This document shows, one piece after another, positions 26,254-37,608 of a stretch of 64,000 nucleotides of DNA (the stretch's first letter is position 1; every line of letters starts with the position of its first letter). The stretch comes from Fistularia commersonii. Taxonomy: Eukaryota > Chordata > Actinopteri > Syngnathiformes > Fistulariidae. The position numbers were made by a program, and so were the translations under genes. Where the stretch lies: positions 6,214,501 through 6,278,500 of the forward strand of contig JBBMNZ010000019.1 of NCBI GenBank assembly GCA_037954325.1. The letters are read 5' to 3'. The notes under the pieces were generated by a model. The model saw nothing but the letters and a program-made list of their open reading frames with translations, had not been told where the DNA came from and did no database searches.

Positions 26254-26385
26254 GTCTGTGGAGGTTCTCAGTCATCCAGGTCGTGGTGAATTCTTGTTGA
26301 AATCTTTTTGTCTTGGCAACTGGACTTGAATGTCTTTATTTGAAGATGTTTAACCCCTCATCTGAGAGGCTTCTTCAGTTCTAAT
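26254..26385 (+). repeat. Fish interspersed repeat ('gaggcttcttcagtt' family)
   Basis: Contains 'ggttctcagtcatccagg', 'ggcaactggacttgaatg', 'gaagatgtttaacccc' and 'tctgagaggcttcttcagtt', a combination common in fish genomes. A second copy lies at 19126-19220. Class unknown. Confidence 0.5.
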
Positions 26386-26564
26386 TACCTATGGGGAATT
26401 TGCAAATATACTACACTAGACTCATTTTGGAAATTGGTCTTTACTTAATGAATTGCCATGTTTTACAATCTGATTAAAAATGCAGACGAAGTTTTGTAAT
26501 TACATATTACGGCAACATACACAATGTGGCACTGAGATCAACATTTCAGGACGAATCTCGCTTC

Positions 26565-26640
26565 TCGTCCAAAGTCAGCTGGGATTGCTCCAGCCACCTG
26601 CAGCCTTGTTTGCAGGATAAGCCATGTAGATGAATGAATG
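26565..26640 (+). repeat. 3' scrap of the SINE-like family
   Basis: 'cagctgggattgctccagcc' and 'gcaggataagccatgtagat', followed by a GAATGAAT run, equal the end of the repeat at 1264-1540. Confidence 0.45.
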
Positions 26641-28929
26641 AAGGAATGAATGCTTGGCAAGTAATTAAAGAAATGTATTATTTAAAAAAATGACTGAAAC
26701 AGGACTGATTACTTTCGATTTGATTCTCACTGGAGTCTCAAAAAAAATCAAACCGTCACATATCAATCCATTACTAATTTTTAAGTTTGTTTTTCTTGCA
26801 CCTCTTTGGGAATTTCTCAGTGATTTTGGAAAGAAAGGTTTTGGATGATAATTTGCTGCTTAGTTTTACGTGATATCTTTCAATATTTCTTGGCAGTTGT
26901 TGTTGACTATGGTTAACATGATGAAAAACATTTGATTTTCAAAACATTCTGCCAAAATTGTTAAATAACAGAGTATGAAGTTAGTTTGATGTTATGTATT
27001 TGTGATAAAATGATTACAAGCACCATATTCATAATTTCATTTCATACTGAGAAAAAGTAACCTGTCATTTCTGTTTGTTTTTGTTGTTTCCTTGTTGTCT
27101 TTCTTCTGATATTCTACGTTAAAATATTCTACTAAATGAGAGAATCTAAATTCTCTCATATAGACTGGTTATTGTTACCAACAAAAACAAGTATAAGTCT
27201 GAAAAAAACATAATCCGAGGTAAAAGGATCAATTGAGAATTGTTTTTGAAAAAGGAGGTTAAAAGTTATAAGTTTTCACAGCTACTTTTGCTGTATTCAT
27301 GTTTTTAAATTTGATATTTGAAAAATCCAACATTAAACACTGAAGAAGAACACAGAAAAATGACACCAATTCAATATAAATCCTTTGAAAATTAGATTCG
27401 GAAGTAAAGTGCATGCATGGGGTGCAGAGTTCGTGTGTGTGTCCTTGTGCTTTTATTTGTTTGGATAGAGGTTGGATCAATTGTGTGCTTTTTTTAAAAG
27501 AAAAAAAAAGAAAAGCCATTAAGGAAAACAACGATTAAGAAAACAGAGAGGGAGATGTAGGTCTCGGCTACTTCCAGGCATTGTGAGAGGAACGGATGAG
27601 GGGGGTGGTTGAGGAAAAGTGAGAACATTACTAAACAGGTTCACCAATGGGCGGAAGCCATTGAATCTATTCCACTGGCAAGGCTTGGCAAACCTCCTGG
27701 TGACTTCCTGCATCTTGCCATGTCCATCAAGGTCCATCAGCACCTCAATGGCACTGTTTATGGTAAAATAAGTTAGTGTTAAGGTTGATCATGCAGTAGA
27801 AAAATGTCAGATATGTTTCTCAAGTGAGGTGCAAAGTGAATGCATGAAAATATAAGCCTCCCGAACTTCTGTCACACACTGCCATATAGAACAAAAGCAG
27901 GGATTCCCCTTGTTTTGAGATTTCCTGCTTGCCTGGACAGAACTTCATATTGTTAATCTGATAACAAATGGGCAGCAGCCATGCTTTGACTTCAAGCCCC
28001 TCGAGTTGGTGCCAAAGTGTTGATGGTTCCTGCAACAATAACAAAGATCAAGCCTGGGACTGTCTCTTCCTGTGATTTGAAGGTAGTGTGGACATATAAG
28101 GGCAAAGACTGCAGAGCCATCGGTTGGGAGTGCGGTGTGTGGATGGGGGAGGGGGGGGTGCAAGGGATCTCCCAAGGAGGAGCCTCGGTTGTTTGTTCAA
28201 CTTTTGGAAAAGTCGGACTTCATAAAAAAGAAGTAATTATGTTATGAATCCTTTCCTTTTGAAGAAGTGCCTTGGGGAAGGCAATGTCCTCCCCCCCATC
28301 AGGGTGGGGGATGGGGGAGGGGAGGGGACAAGAAGAAGGGTGGAGGGGCTTAAGGAAGAGGTACAGTTGACCCAAATCTCATGAACCACAAAATAATGCT
28401 TGACCTCCATACTCACTGTTGCTTGCCGGATGGAAAACAACTGGCTAAGTATGTAAATATGTCAAGGCCAAATGAATGGTTGAAGCTAACAACAGGCAGA
28501 GTACATTTTAAAATAAGTTTGCTATTCCACTGTTACTGTGAGTACTCTATTGATTATATAATTGTAAATCAAACAAAACAGCCGTTCAAAAAATGTCATC
28601 AATGGAGAAAGAATGTCTAATGCATATTCATACAATGTTCAGTTTGCCCTGTTGCTTTCAGAAATATAAATACATAACAAAATAGCATTATGCACTTTAT
28701 GCAGCCACTTTATAGCATTTATTATTGTTGTTTCTACTTGTGCCTTTATTTTTGTTGCCTAATAACTGTACATTTTATTTTTCATTAATAGTACAACCTA
28801 TTATGTGCTTATGGTTATTTCACTTTATGTGTTGAACACACACAAAAACAATATCTTTAATAATGTGAATGCCATGAAACGTTCTCATTCTTGCCATCAC
28901 ATTATCTACAGGAAATACATCATTCACAT

Positions 28930-29215
28930 TCCAGTCTTCTTCTTCTTCTCCTTTCAGCTTTCCTTTCAGGAGTCGCCACAGCAAATCAACCTTTTCCATC
29001 TAACCATATTCTCTGTATCCTCCTCTCTCACCAACTACCTTCATATCCTCTCTCACTACGTCCATAAATCTTCTCTTTGTTCTTCCTCTAGACCTCCTGC
29101 CAGGCAGCTCCAATTCCAGCATCCTTCTTACAATATATTCACTATCCCTCCTCTGTACATGACTGAACCATCTCAGTCTGGCTTCTCTGACCTTCTCTCC
29201 AAAACACATTCAGAT
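28930..29215 (-). mobile_element. LINE ORF2 C-terminal fragment
   Basis: Minus-strand translation includes KVREARLRWFSHVQRRDSE, MLELELPGRRSRGR, TKRRFMDVVREDMKVVGERG, the stereotyped C-terminus of a fish LINE ORF2. The rest of the element is missing, so it is 5'-truncated and inactive. Confidence 0.7.
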
Positions 29216-29541
29216 GACCAAATATTTATTTGTAATGACTGCTCTAGCTCAGAAACCCTATAAATTCAATTGGCAAACCAAAATGCAACCTAACTAATAT
29301 TTACGTCTCAATTATCATACAGCAATCTTCCTCTGTAATACTTTTCATTTTATACTTTGCTTTGTTAATTTCCCACCAAATTGTATCCAACTTTGACGGA
29401 CAAAACATTGTTATTCAATTATTGTTGAGATTTTTAATTAGATGTTTAACCAGAATCATAATTCTGGTGACAATTATTGTTATTATTATCACTTTTGGTG
29501 GGGGTAACAGCAGTAGTATTTGTTAATGAAAGATTTATCTA

Positions 29542-30005
29542 TAGGACTGTCTCAGAAAATGAGAATATTTTGATAAAGTTCTTTATCTTCTGTAATGCAA
29601 TTAAAAAACAAAAAATGTCATACATTCTGGATTCATTACAAATCAACTGAAATATTGAGATGATAAGATGAAAACAACTTTATTTACCTCGAAGGAAATT
29701 GTTGTGCCAGAGTTTCAAGTAAAAAACATTACAGTAATAGATAATAGTAGAAAGGAGGAAGAATAAGAATACAATGAAATATGAATTGTCTTAACTGTTA
29801 ACTGTAACTACAAAAGCCTTTTGCAAGCCTTTTATTATTTCAATATTGCTGATTATGGCTTACATCTTAAGAAAACTCAAAAATCCTATCTCAAAATATT
29901 AGAATATCATGAAAAATTATTATTATTATTGTTATTATTATTTTAATTGCATGACAGAAGATAAAGAACTTTATCAAAATATTCTAATTTTCTGAGACAG
30001 TCCTG
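29542..30005. mobile_element. Inverted-repeat (MITE-like) DNA transposon with a nested insertion
   Basis: Terminal inverted repeats of 61 bases, 29542-29602 and 29945-30005, differ at three positions. Each end reads (T/C)AGGACTGTCTCAGAAAAT inward and is flanked by TA, fitting a TA target duplication as in Tc1/mariner-type elements. No transposase frame is present. The interior is interrupted near 29658-29815 by a reverse LINE tail. The superfamily is inferred from the TA flank only. Confidence 0.75.
29658..29815 (-). mobile_element. LINE 3'-end insertion nested in the MITE
   Basis: Read on the minus strand it contains 'ttacttgaaactctggcaca', 'acaatttccttcgagg' and 'taaataaagttg', close to the plus-strand sequence at 60226-60325. 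It ends in a 'catcttatcatc' tail. It sits between 'aactgaaatattg' and 'caagccttttattatttc', which would otherwise be one continuous MITE interior. Confidence 0.6.
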
Positions 30006-30057
30006 TACAGTACAGGCCTTTATCCTGGTAACCCATGGCTGTTTTCACAAAAAGCAC

Positions 30058-30073
30058 AGACACACACACACAG

Positions 30074-30104
<31 letters not shown>

Positions 30105-30330
30105 AACGGGAGCTACGTCACACATTGGGAATGCAGTCAGCGAGGACCTCAAGGCCTCTGGATTCATGACAAAGTAGGTTAACAACGCGGAACACATAAA
30201 CAAAGTTAGCAGACAACTTTCACTGACTTTTGAGGGGGACTCGTATGCTTTGAATGTGTGTGAGTACGAGAGAGAGAGAGACAGAGAGAGTGTGAGAGAG
30301 AGAGAGTGTGTGTGTGTGTGTGTGTGTGTG
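30058..30330. repeat. CA, GA and GT microsatellites upstream of trip6
   Basis: CA-rich run at 30058-30105, then GA units and a GT run at 30269-30330, a few hundred bases upstream of the trip6 leader exon. Confidence 0.85.
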
Positions 30331-30439
30331 GGCAGTTCCTTGCGCTATGTCTGGATGGATGCCCTGTTTCTTCTTTGCTGGTGTTTAAGTTAGCCTGGAG
30401 GCGAGGCACGAGTTTTGCTCGAGTTCCGTGCGGGCTAGC

Positions 30440-30771
30440 AAACAAGTAAACAAGCCCGCTGCCGAGGCGGAGGGGCTGCGGTACAAGCCTTCACTTTCCA
30501 GAGGAGACCGTTGCGTTTTCAGACGAGTCTTTTAGGCAGATGTGACGCAACGACGGCAGCTTTTGGACGACCAACTTGGCAATTCGAGTCTTGCCTCTCT
30601 CAAGAGACGTAACCACCCCCGCGCCGGTACCGTTTCTAAACGGGGAAGTGTAGCTTTTTGTGTGTTTCGGGGTGCTAAACCCGCTTCGTGTTCGCGTCAC
30701 TATTTCCATGTTCTCCGTTTGTAGATGAGACCGAAGCAGCGAGGAGAGTCACAGTAACGGTACTGTCAAAG
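30440..30771 (+). promoter_or_regulatory. trip6: trip6 promoter and non-coding first exon region
   Basis: A locally GC- and CpG-richer island (tgccgaggcggaggggctgc, gtaaccacccccgcgccgg) ends in a plausible donor at 30771/30772 (CAAAG/GTAGGA). The first coding exon of trip6 begins with a 3' splice site at 33062-33063, so a leader exon is required and this is the best candidate. The exact transcription start is not visible. Confidence 0.5.
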
Positions 30772-33069
30772 GTAGGAAATGCTAAAGCTTGCTAACTGCG
30801 AAGAACGACACTGGTGTTCGCCGAAACTATTTGCCTTATTGCTTACGTTGTGTCGCATTACAGTGAAACAAGGTGGCATTTTTTGCTGTTTTGTACAATT
30901 TAACAAACACACAACATTCCAGCTAAATTACACACGCCGTTAGCCGTAGCCGTTAGCCTTCAAAATAAAGGCTTGACAAAAGTATACTTTGCAGAATCTG
31001 AAAAACAGTGATTGAAGCTGATACATTTTCATGTTGGAAAAACGACTGCCGTTTTTCGATGTATAAATATAATTTTTAACCACACTATTCCTTCAGAGCA
31101 TAATCGTGTTTCTGTGCTTCCGAATCGTACCGTATTTTACTTTGAAAAAAGGGAGGCCGGATGTCCTCTGTGTTTCCCGTGTGTTTCACTCCGTCAGCAA
31201 ATTTGACTTTTTTAGGAGAGAGAGAACGCCTGCGTTAACCATCTCAGAGAGCCCTTGCCAAGCTAATATGGAAAATTATAAGCTTTTTTGTTTGTTTGTT
31301 TTCAGTCACAGCGAAAAATAATAATGCCATTTAAAAAAAATCCTCTCTAGGCTCTAATACACATTGAGATTCATATCATGGCCCAACCCCGGATTTGTGT
31401 GCGCATAGCCGCATCCACTCCAGGGCTCAACCCAGCTGGATATTGGAGGTTTTGATCACCGTATGGACTTTTTCTCATCTGTGTAATACGAGTAAAAGTC
31501 GAAATGAAAACATAGAGATTAAATGCAGAATACAGAAATTAAAAAAAAATCTGTGTGCAGGTGTTGCACGTCTATGGATATATCCTCACGATTTCATCAT
31601 TATAATCCTCTTACCAACCAGGACTTAGAACAGCCACAAAATCCTCATTCAATCAGTCTGAGTGAGTTATTAATTTCTTTCCTCAGATACCACTGATCTA
31701 CGTCCCAGGGCTTTGTGCCAAGCTTGCAGATGATTTCCTAAATGGCGAAAACATCACATGCTTCATTAAAAAATATACACTTTTTGATGTTAAGCTGCTC
31801 CAAATTATTTCCCTGGAGAATGACCAGAACCCCTTGTGTTTGATAAAATGTCTTATTTCTTTTTCTGAGCATACTGAAAAACCTTCTAAAACATGCCTTC
31901 AACACATAATGATTTTTTTTTTTTTGAAAGGTTGCCAAGTGGTAGTCAGCTGAGCAGTGTTCCGGTGTTATTTATTTATCCTGCAGATCAGTCATATATT
32001 GTTATGAGCCAGGTGTTCATGAGCACACAGACACATATCGTTACATAATATTTCCCATCTTGTTCCTGCTTCATTTGAAAATCATTGACACTTGTGTGTA
32101 AACATCCAAATACAATAACCATTGTGATGTATAACAGGGAACTGGTAACTGTGGATTTGCACCTGTTTGAGTATCTGTATGCAAGTAGTGTGTGCGTGTT
32201 TGCGTGCTGGAGAACATGTGTATGGATGTTTGTATCGCAATAAAAACACACACTCGGAACACATTTAAGTGCAATGTCTGCTGGAAATCCCCAGGCCTCA
32301 GAAAGGCTGCTCTCTTCCTGCTCCACAACTACAAGACCATTGTTCTCTGTGTGTGTCCCAGTTGCCATAGGAAACAAAGTGTAACGCATCCCTTAACATG
32401 CATCGGTCACATTGGTAGCCGCAGCTGTGCTCATGCTAATTTGGACTAATGGCTGCAAGCATAATCCTGAACATTGGCTAAATGGTTACTAGACAAAGCA
32501 AAGTCAACATTGTGTCAGACTGATTTGCACGGCATTAAAGCTGTGGAATAGAGAAAAACATACCATTATATTCAGAGGCCATTTTAATACATATCACTGA
32601 TCAGGTCTGAAAAATCACATGAAGACGCCACACAACTTTATTTACTGAATATCTCCCTGAACTAGTAATGTTTTCTAAACTGCCACATACTTTTTTCTAA
32701 TTGCCTGCCTTGATTTTAAAATTCTTGCTGACTTTGAAAAGTGACGTTTCATGAATTCAGGGAATTAGAGAGTACTCGTCAAAACCAAAATGGAGTAACC
32801 AAGATGCATTGATAGATTGAAGATGCAGCTTGATATAAAGCCTGAAATGTAATGCATTATAATGACAAACAAGAAAATTAAATGCAGTGATACAATCAAT
32901 ACCGTTCTACAACCTTTTCTACTATATGTTGACAAAATCAAATTTTACACATTTTTTGGGGAATAAAATGCATGCTGCAGTCATCCTATTAAATACACTT
33001 TGAAAACCTGTAATTTAAATGTCTGTACAAAATTTAATCAATTTTGTCCATTTGTATTTAAAGGCTGTC

Positions 33070-36000
33070 ATGTCCGGTCCCACCTGGCTGCCCCCGAGGA
33101 CTCTGGAAAGTCCAGAGCGAGCCATCCCCCAGATGTCCCACACTGCAGGAGCAGCAATCTACCGAGCACCCAACAAAAAGGGCACATCTGACTTCCGGCC
33201 AAAATACAGCCCTTATGACCAGAACGGGGGAGGAGGAGGTGGAATAGCCAACAGGTACATGGTTACTGGACCCCCAGGTAAGAGCATAAGAAAAGCAGTC
33301 TTGAAATACAACCCATTTTATTTGGGTCCCAGGATAAAAAGATTGTAAATCCCTATGGAATTAATTGTTTTCTCTGTTGTTGTTTCCAGTTATGTGATAC
33401 ATCTTGGCAAGCAATAGCTCAGCCTTTCACATTCTGGCTATAAAACATCATTATAGTTCAAAAATGTCAGTTTTTGTTGTTCATTTGTTTTCGCTCAAAA
33501 GGTGGGCCAATTCACCATTCATCTAGTGATCACTATTACTCCCCTCCTCATGGCCCCAAAGAAGAACGTAACTGGAGCCCTCGTATGGAAAGCTATGAAC
33601 TGATGGTTGGTGCATTTTCCTGGTTCAAGTTATACTCTGACACCTTATGTTGTTTTAGTCGGAGAGTATGCCTATAAATCAAAACATGTTTTGCATAAAA
33701 ACTGTTAAGAAACATATTTTGAGTTTCCTGAGGAACTGGGCCACGGTTTCAGGACAGAGATGCCATTGTTAAGCTTTTGAAACCTTAAATAGTTGGTACT
33801 TTTAGCACAGGACAGAATTGTAAATGAATATTGTTGTCACACTAGATGGATAGATAAAAATCGGGGCAAGATGAGGTTTTTTTCAGTTGGGATGAGTTGA
33901 CCTTCTTAATGTTGAGTCCTTTTTCTGATGTGTTTCTGTGCACATTTAGCACCGTGGTCCTGAGAAACCACTCAGCCATCACTCTAAGATAGATGCTGAG
34001 ATTGACTCTCTTACCAGTATGCTCGCTGACCTGGACAGCAACCCACACGACTCCAGCACACAGGTATGAAGAACTGGGGTTTTCAAACTGTACTGGAAAT
34101 ATGTTTTGATCACTGTGCAAATCACTGTGACTCTCCACAGCTGTACGACAATGTGCCTTACAACAAGTACATCTCAGGTGATCACTATAAGCCTGCAGCC
34201 CCTCCTCAGGGTCGTCCCACCATGAGTTACCCTCATCCTCAGAGCCAATACCACCCTGCTCCTCCTTACCCTGGCGAGCACCAGACATCTCAGTATCCTA
34301 CTTCCCATCAGCAGGACTACTACTCCTCCACCTCCACCCCTAAACCCTACCCTCAGCCAGTCCCTGCCTCCTACACCACAGCTTCAACCCCTACCGGGCC
34401 CAGGTTCAGTGTGCAGGTCAAGACAGCCCAGCCTGTCACCTACTCGCAGACGGGCAGGCAGGCTGAACAGGCCTACACACCTCCCCCTCCTCGCCAGCAT
34501 GTGTCTCGCCCCCCGCCTCAGACAAGTCCGCAGGGCTGGTACCCCCCTCACCCGAGCTCACAAGCACAGGAGATGCATTCTGACTTGGGGTACAAGGGGA
34601 GCGGCTCAGGGTCCGGAGGAAGAGTCAGTCAGGCTCAGTTGTCCAAAAGAGGGGTGGAAAACAGTCAGCCAGGGGCCCCACAGAGTCCTGCTTATCAGTC
34701 CAATAAGGTAAGGGGACAGATCTGCCTCCCTACTTTTCAAGTAATTTGAATAAAAATGAAAACTGTGTAAAATATGATAGTTTTTAGGCCACATTCAAAT
34801 TCTGCGTGTACCCTCTTGTCCAACAGATGGGAGAAACAACCAGGCCTGAGGAGGAGTTGGAACGACTCACCAAGAAGTTAGTTTACGATATGAACCACCC
34901 TCCTGCAGAAGACTACTTTGGTACGGTCCCTACTCTGTGTTGACTTCTCTGACTGTGGAAACGTTGACTTTTTCAGACAGAGAAATATATTCACATAACT
35001 ATGATAAACTATGATATTGCCAACGGATTTGATATTTAAATGGGTGATGTTGTCTGGTAAAGACTCTTTTGTGTCTTAAAGTTTTATGCAAATTTAGATA
35101 TTTTCATGTGATTTTTTTTTTTCTTTTTTTATATGAAATTCCCCTGTTTTAAAAAGTCACAGAACAAGGCCATAATCAAAATTTCCAACGACCAAAAGAG
35201 GCAGTAAGAATTTAAACAAAAATCACTAAACTATAATTGAAATGTTATTTGAACACTTTGAAAACAGTCTTGGAAAACTGAAATTGAACAACTGAACTTG
35301 TGTTTAATCAGAATCATAATTAACTTGAATAATTGTGGTGACTTTCCTTCAATTCTAATGGTATGCTTTTATGTATTTTTCTTTTAGGTCGCTGTGCCCG
35401 CTGTGGTGACAATGTGGTGGGTGACGGCAGTGGCTGTATTGCCATGGAGCAGGTGTTCCATGTGGAATGTTTCACGTGCATCACCTGTCACGCCCGTCTT
35501 CGCGGACAGCCCTTCTACGCCCTGGACAAGAAGAGTTACTGCGAGAGTTGTTACATCGTGAGTGTTGAAGTCCCGCCGGTGGCCTGGAAAAAATAATGTC
35601 AAGACTTATGATATTGATATTTAGACTTGTGATATTTAGAACGCTCAAAATGAAATATTCCTGTTTCTTCTTTCTTCGGCAGAGTACTCTAGAGCGATGT
35701 TCGAAGTGCTCCAAGCCTATCCTGGACCGTATCCTGCGTGCCATGGGGAAGGCCTACCATCCACGCTGTTTCACATGTGTGGTCTGTAACTGCTGTCTGG
35801 ATGGGGTACCCTTCACTGTGGACGCTACTTCTCAGATACACTGCATCGAGGACTTCCACAGGTGCAGCCACATCTGCACTGCTCATATTTCCAGAATATC
35901 ATAGAACTCTGATGTCATATCATGGTTTCTTACAATACTTTGATATTTGAACACATCTTAGTGGTAATATGCTACTTTCTTCCAAACAAGCATAAAATGA

Positions 36001-37608
36001 ATAACAAGTTACACTAAAATGAAAAGATCAGTAGTATGGCAAGAGTTGATGGTTTTCGTATCAGAGATACGATGTTAATTTGATGAAAAGATTAAAAGTA
36101 ATGTTAATATTAAAAACATATACATTTTCAGATCTGTGATGCCGTCTTAGATGTATTCAAATACAGATCTTGGGCCTCTGATTCCAGTTATAACTGCAGT
36201 TTTTGCGCATTGTATTTATGGCTTTGGGTCTGACATATGCATCCCCCCACCTAGGCAGATAATGTAATGTATACCTTAAAACAGGAAATAAGATTAATTT
36301 TAATTCTTATTCCTTTAAAATCAGGTAGACCTGACCTACTCAACACTCTCTTTAATGTCATACCTCAGTATTTTCTGAATTAAATGAATAATCAGTGGTT
36401 ACTCTTACTTCCTCTGATGCCCCTAACAGGAAGTATGCACCCCGTTGTTCGGTTTGTGGCGAGCCCATAATGCCAGAAATGGGCCAAGAAGAGACCGTCA
36501 GGATAGTTGCCCTGGACCGTAGTTTCCATGTCAACTGCTACGTCTGTGAGGTGAGCCACTGTTACATAAAGTTATCAGTTCATAAAGACTAGGACCGATA
36601 TGCATAAACTTTTGCAACAAAGGAACTTACTTTTCTTCATTTCTGTTTTGTGCTTGACCCAATTACAGATTTAATATAGTCAGGTTTACTCACATTGCAT
36701 TTAAACTAAGTTTATGGGGCCCTGTGAATTCCTGGCCTTGACTAAAGACATAATTCAGTATACCAAAAGAAAATTATTGATGCTGCTAAAACAAGAATAG
36801 GATATTGAATTAAGAGAGGACTGTAAAGTATAAGGCAAAAAGGAAAAGAAAAGTGACTGAAAATATGTTCAAACTAATCTTTATGCAATGTGGAAACAAA
36901 ATATTTCTCATTTCTCAATTTTCTCCCCCTGGCCTAAAGAACATAAGCCCTCTGTGCTGTACAGTCCTGTTTAGTGTTACTTAAAGTCACACTAACCAGA
37001 ATTTATTCAAGGCAGGGTAATCCAAATTGTTTAAATAACCAATTAGCATTTTCCTTTTAACGTTGTCCTGTACACTGCGAGAGAACACATTGTGGATTCA
37101 TTCAAGCAAACATATGAAATTGACAAGTCGTGTTATTTTGCCCATTTAAGACCAACAGTAGCTGAGTGTGGAAGTCGTCGGCCAGAATGTCAAATTTACG
37201 TGTTTTACAAATTCAGACCCTAAGTAAATCAGACCTGATCTTGACTAACCAATACATTGGCTCTGGGACTTGTTGGCCTCTTATTTTTTTTTAGAAAGTA
37301 GACAAAACCTTTTTCTCAATTGTACAGTACATTGATGACAAGCACTTTAGACTATGTTCATTAACATTATTATAATAAATATGTCAATCAAAAGATGCAT
37401 TTTCAGGCTTGAAAGCCTGCTGCCTTTAAGTCTGGTCGAGTGCTGCATTGAGCTGACTCAGGTCTCTGTTGGTCAGGAATGTGGTCTCCTGCTGTCCTCT
37501 GAAGGGGAGGGTCGTGGATGTTATCCACTGGATGGCCATATCCTGTGCAAGAGCTGCAGCGCCCGCCGGATCCAAGATCTCTCAGCCAAAATCTCCACTG
37601 ACTGCTAA
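33070..37608 (+). CDS. trip6: TRIP6, zyxin-family LIM adaptor (thyroid receptor-interacting protein 6)
   Basis: Coding exons 33070-33277, 33502-33605, 33950-34063, 34141-34707, 34827-34920, 35388-35557, 35683-35861, 36430-36550, 37477-37608; 1689 bases, 562 residues. The N-terminus MSGPTWLPPRT is TRIP6-like. A proline/tyrosine-rich region follows, with SKIDAEIDSLTSMLADLDS (leucine-rich nuclear-export-like helix) and ASYTTASTPTGPRFSVQVK, then ELERLTKKLVYDMNHPPAEDYFG before three LIM domains. LIM1 starts near 365 (CARCGDNVVGDG), LIM2 near 424 (CSKCSKPILDRILRAMGK), LIM3 near 484 (CSVCGEPIMPEMGQEETVRI). The zinc-ligand Cys/His spacing is intact. The C-terminus TDC is the known TRIP6 PDZ-binding end. 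Role from family knowledge: focal-adhesion scaffold that shuttles to the nucleus. It is longer than human TRIP6 because the proline-rich part is expanded. Confidence 0.95.

Larger units (their letters stand above)
24363..30430. other. Intergenic, between divergent bcl6b and trip6
   Basis: Starts with the bcl6b upstream region: an acceptor at 24372 shows that at least one untranslated leader exon exists, and sequence near 24770-25050 is a candidate. It then holds repeat debris (25725-25756, 26254-26385, 26565-26640, 28930-29215, 29542-30005) in AT-rich DNA. No complete gene seen. Confidence 0.45.

Noticed and set aside
21228..31000. Search for a miR-195/497-like microRNA near bcl6b, as in human
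   Set aside because: No AGCAGCAC-type mature sequence with a hairpin context was found by eye in the intergenic regions.
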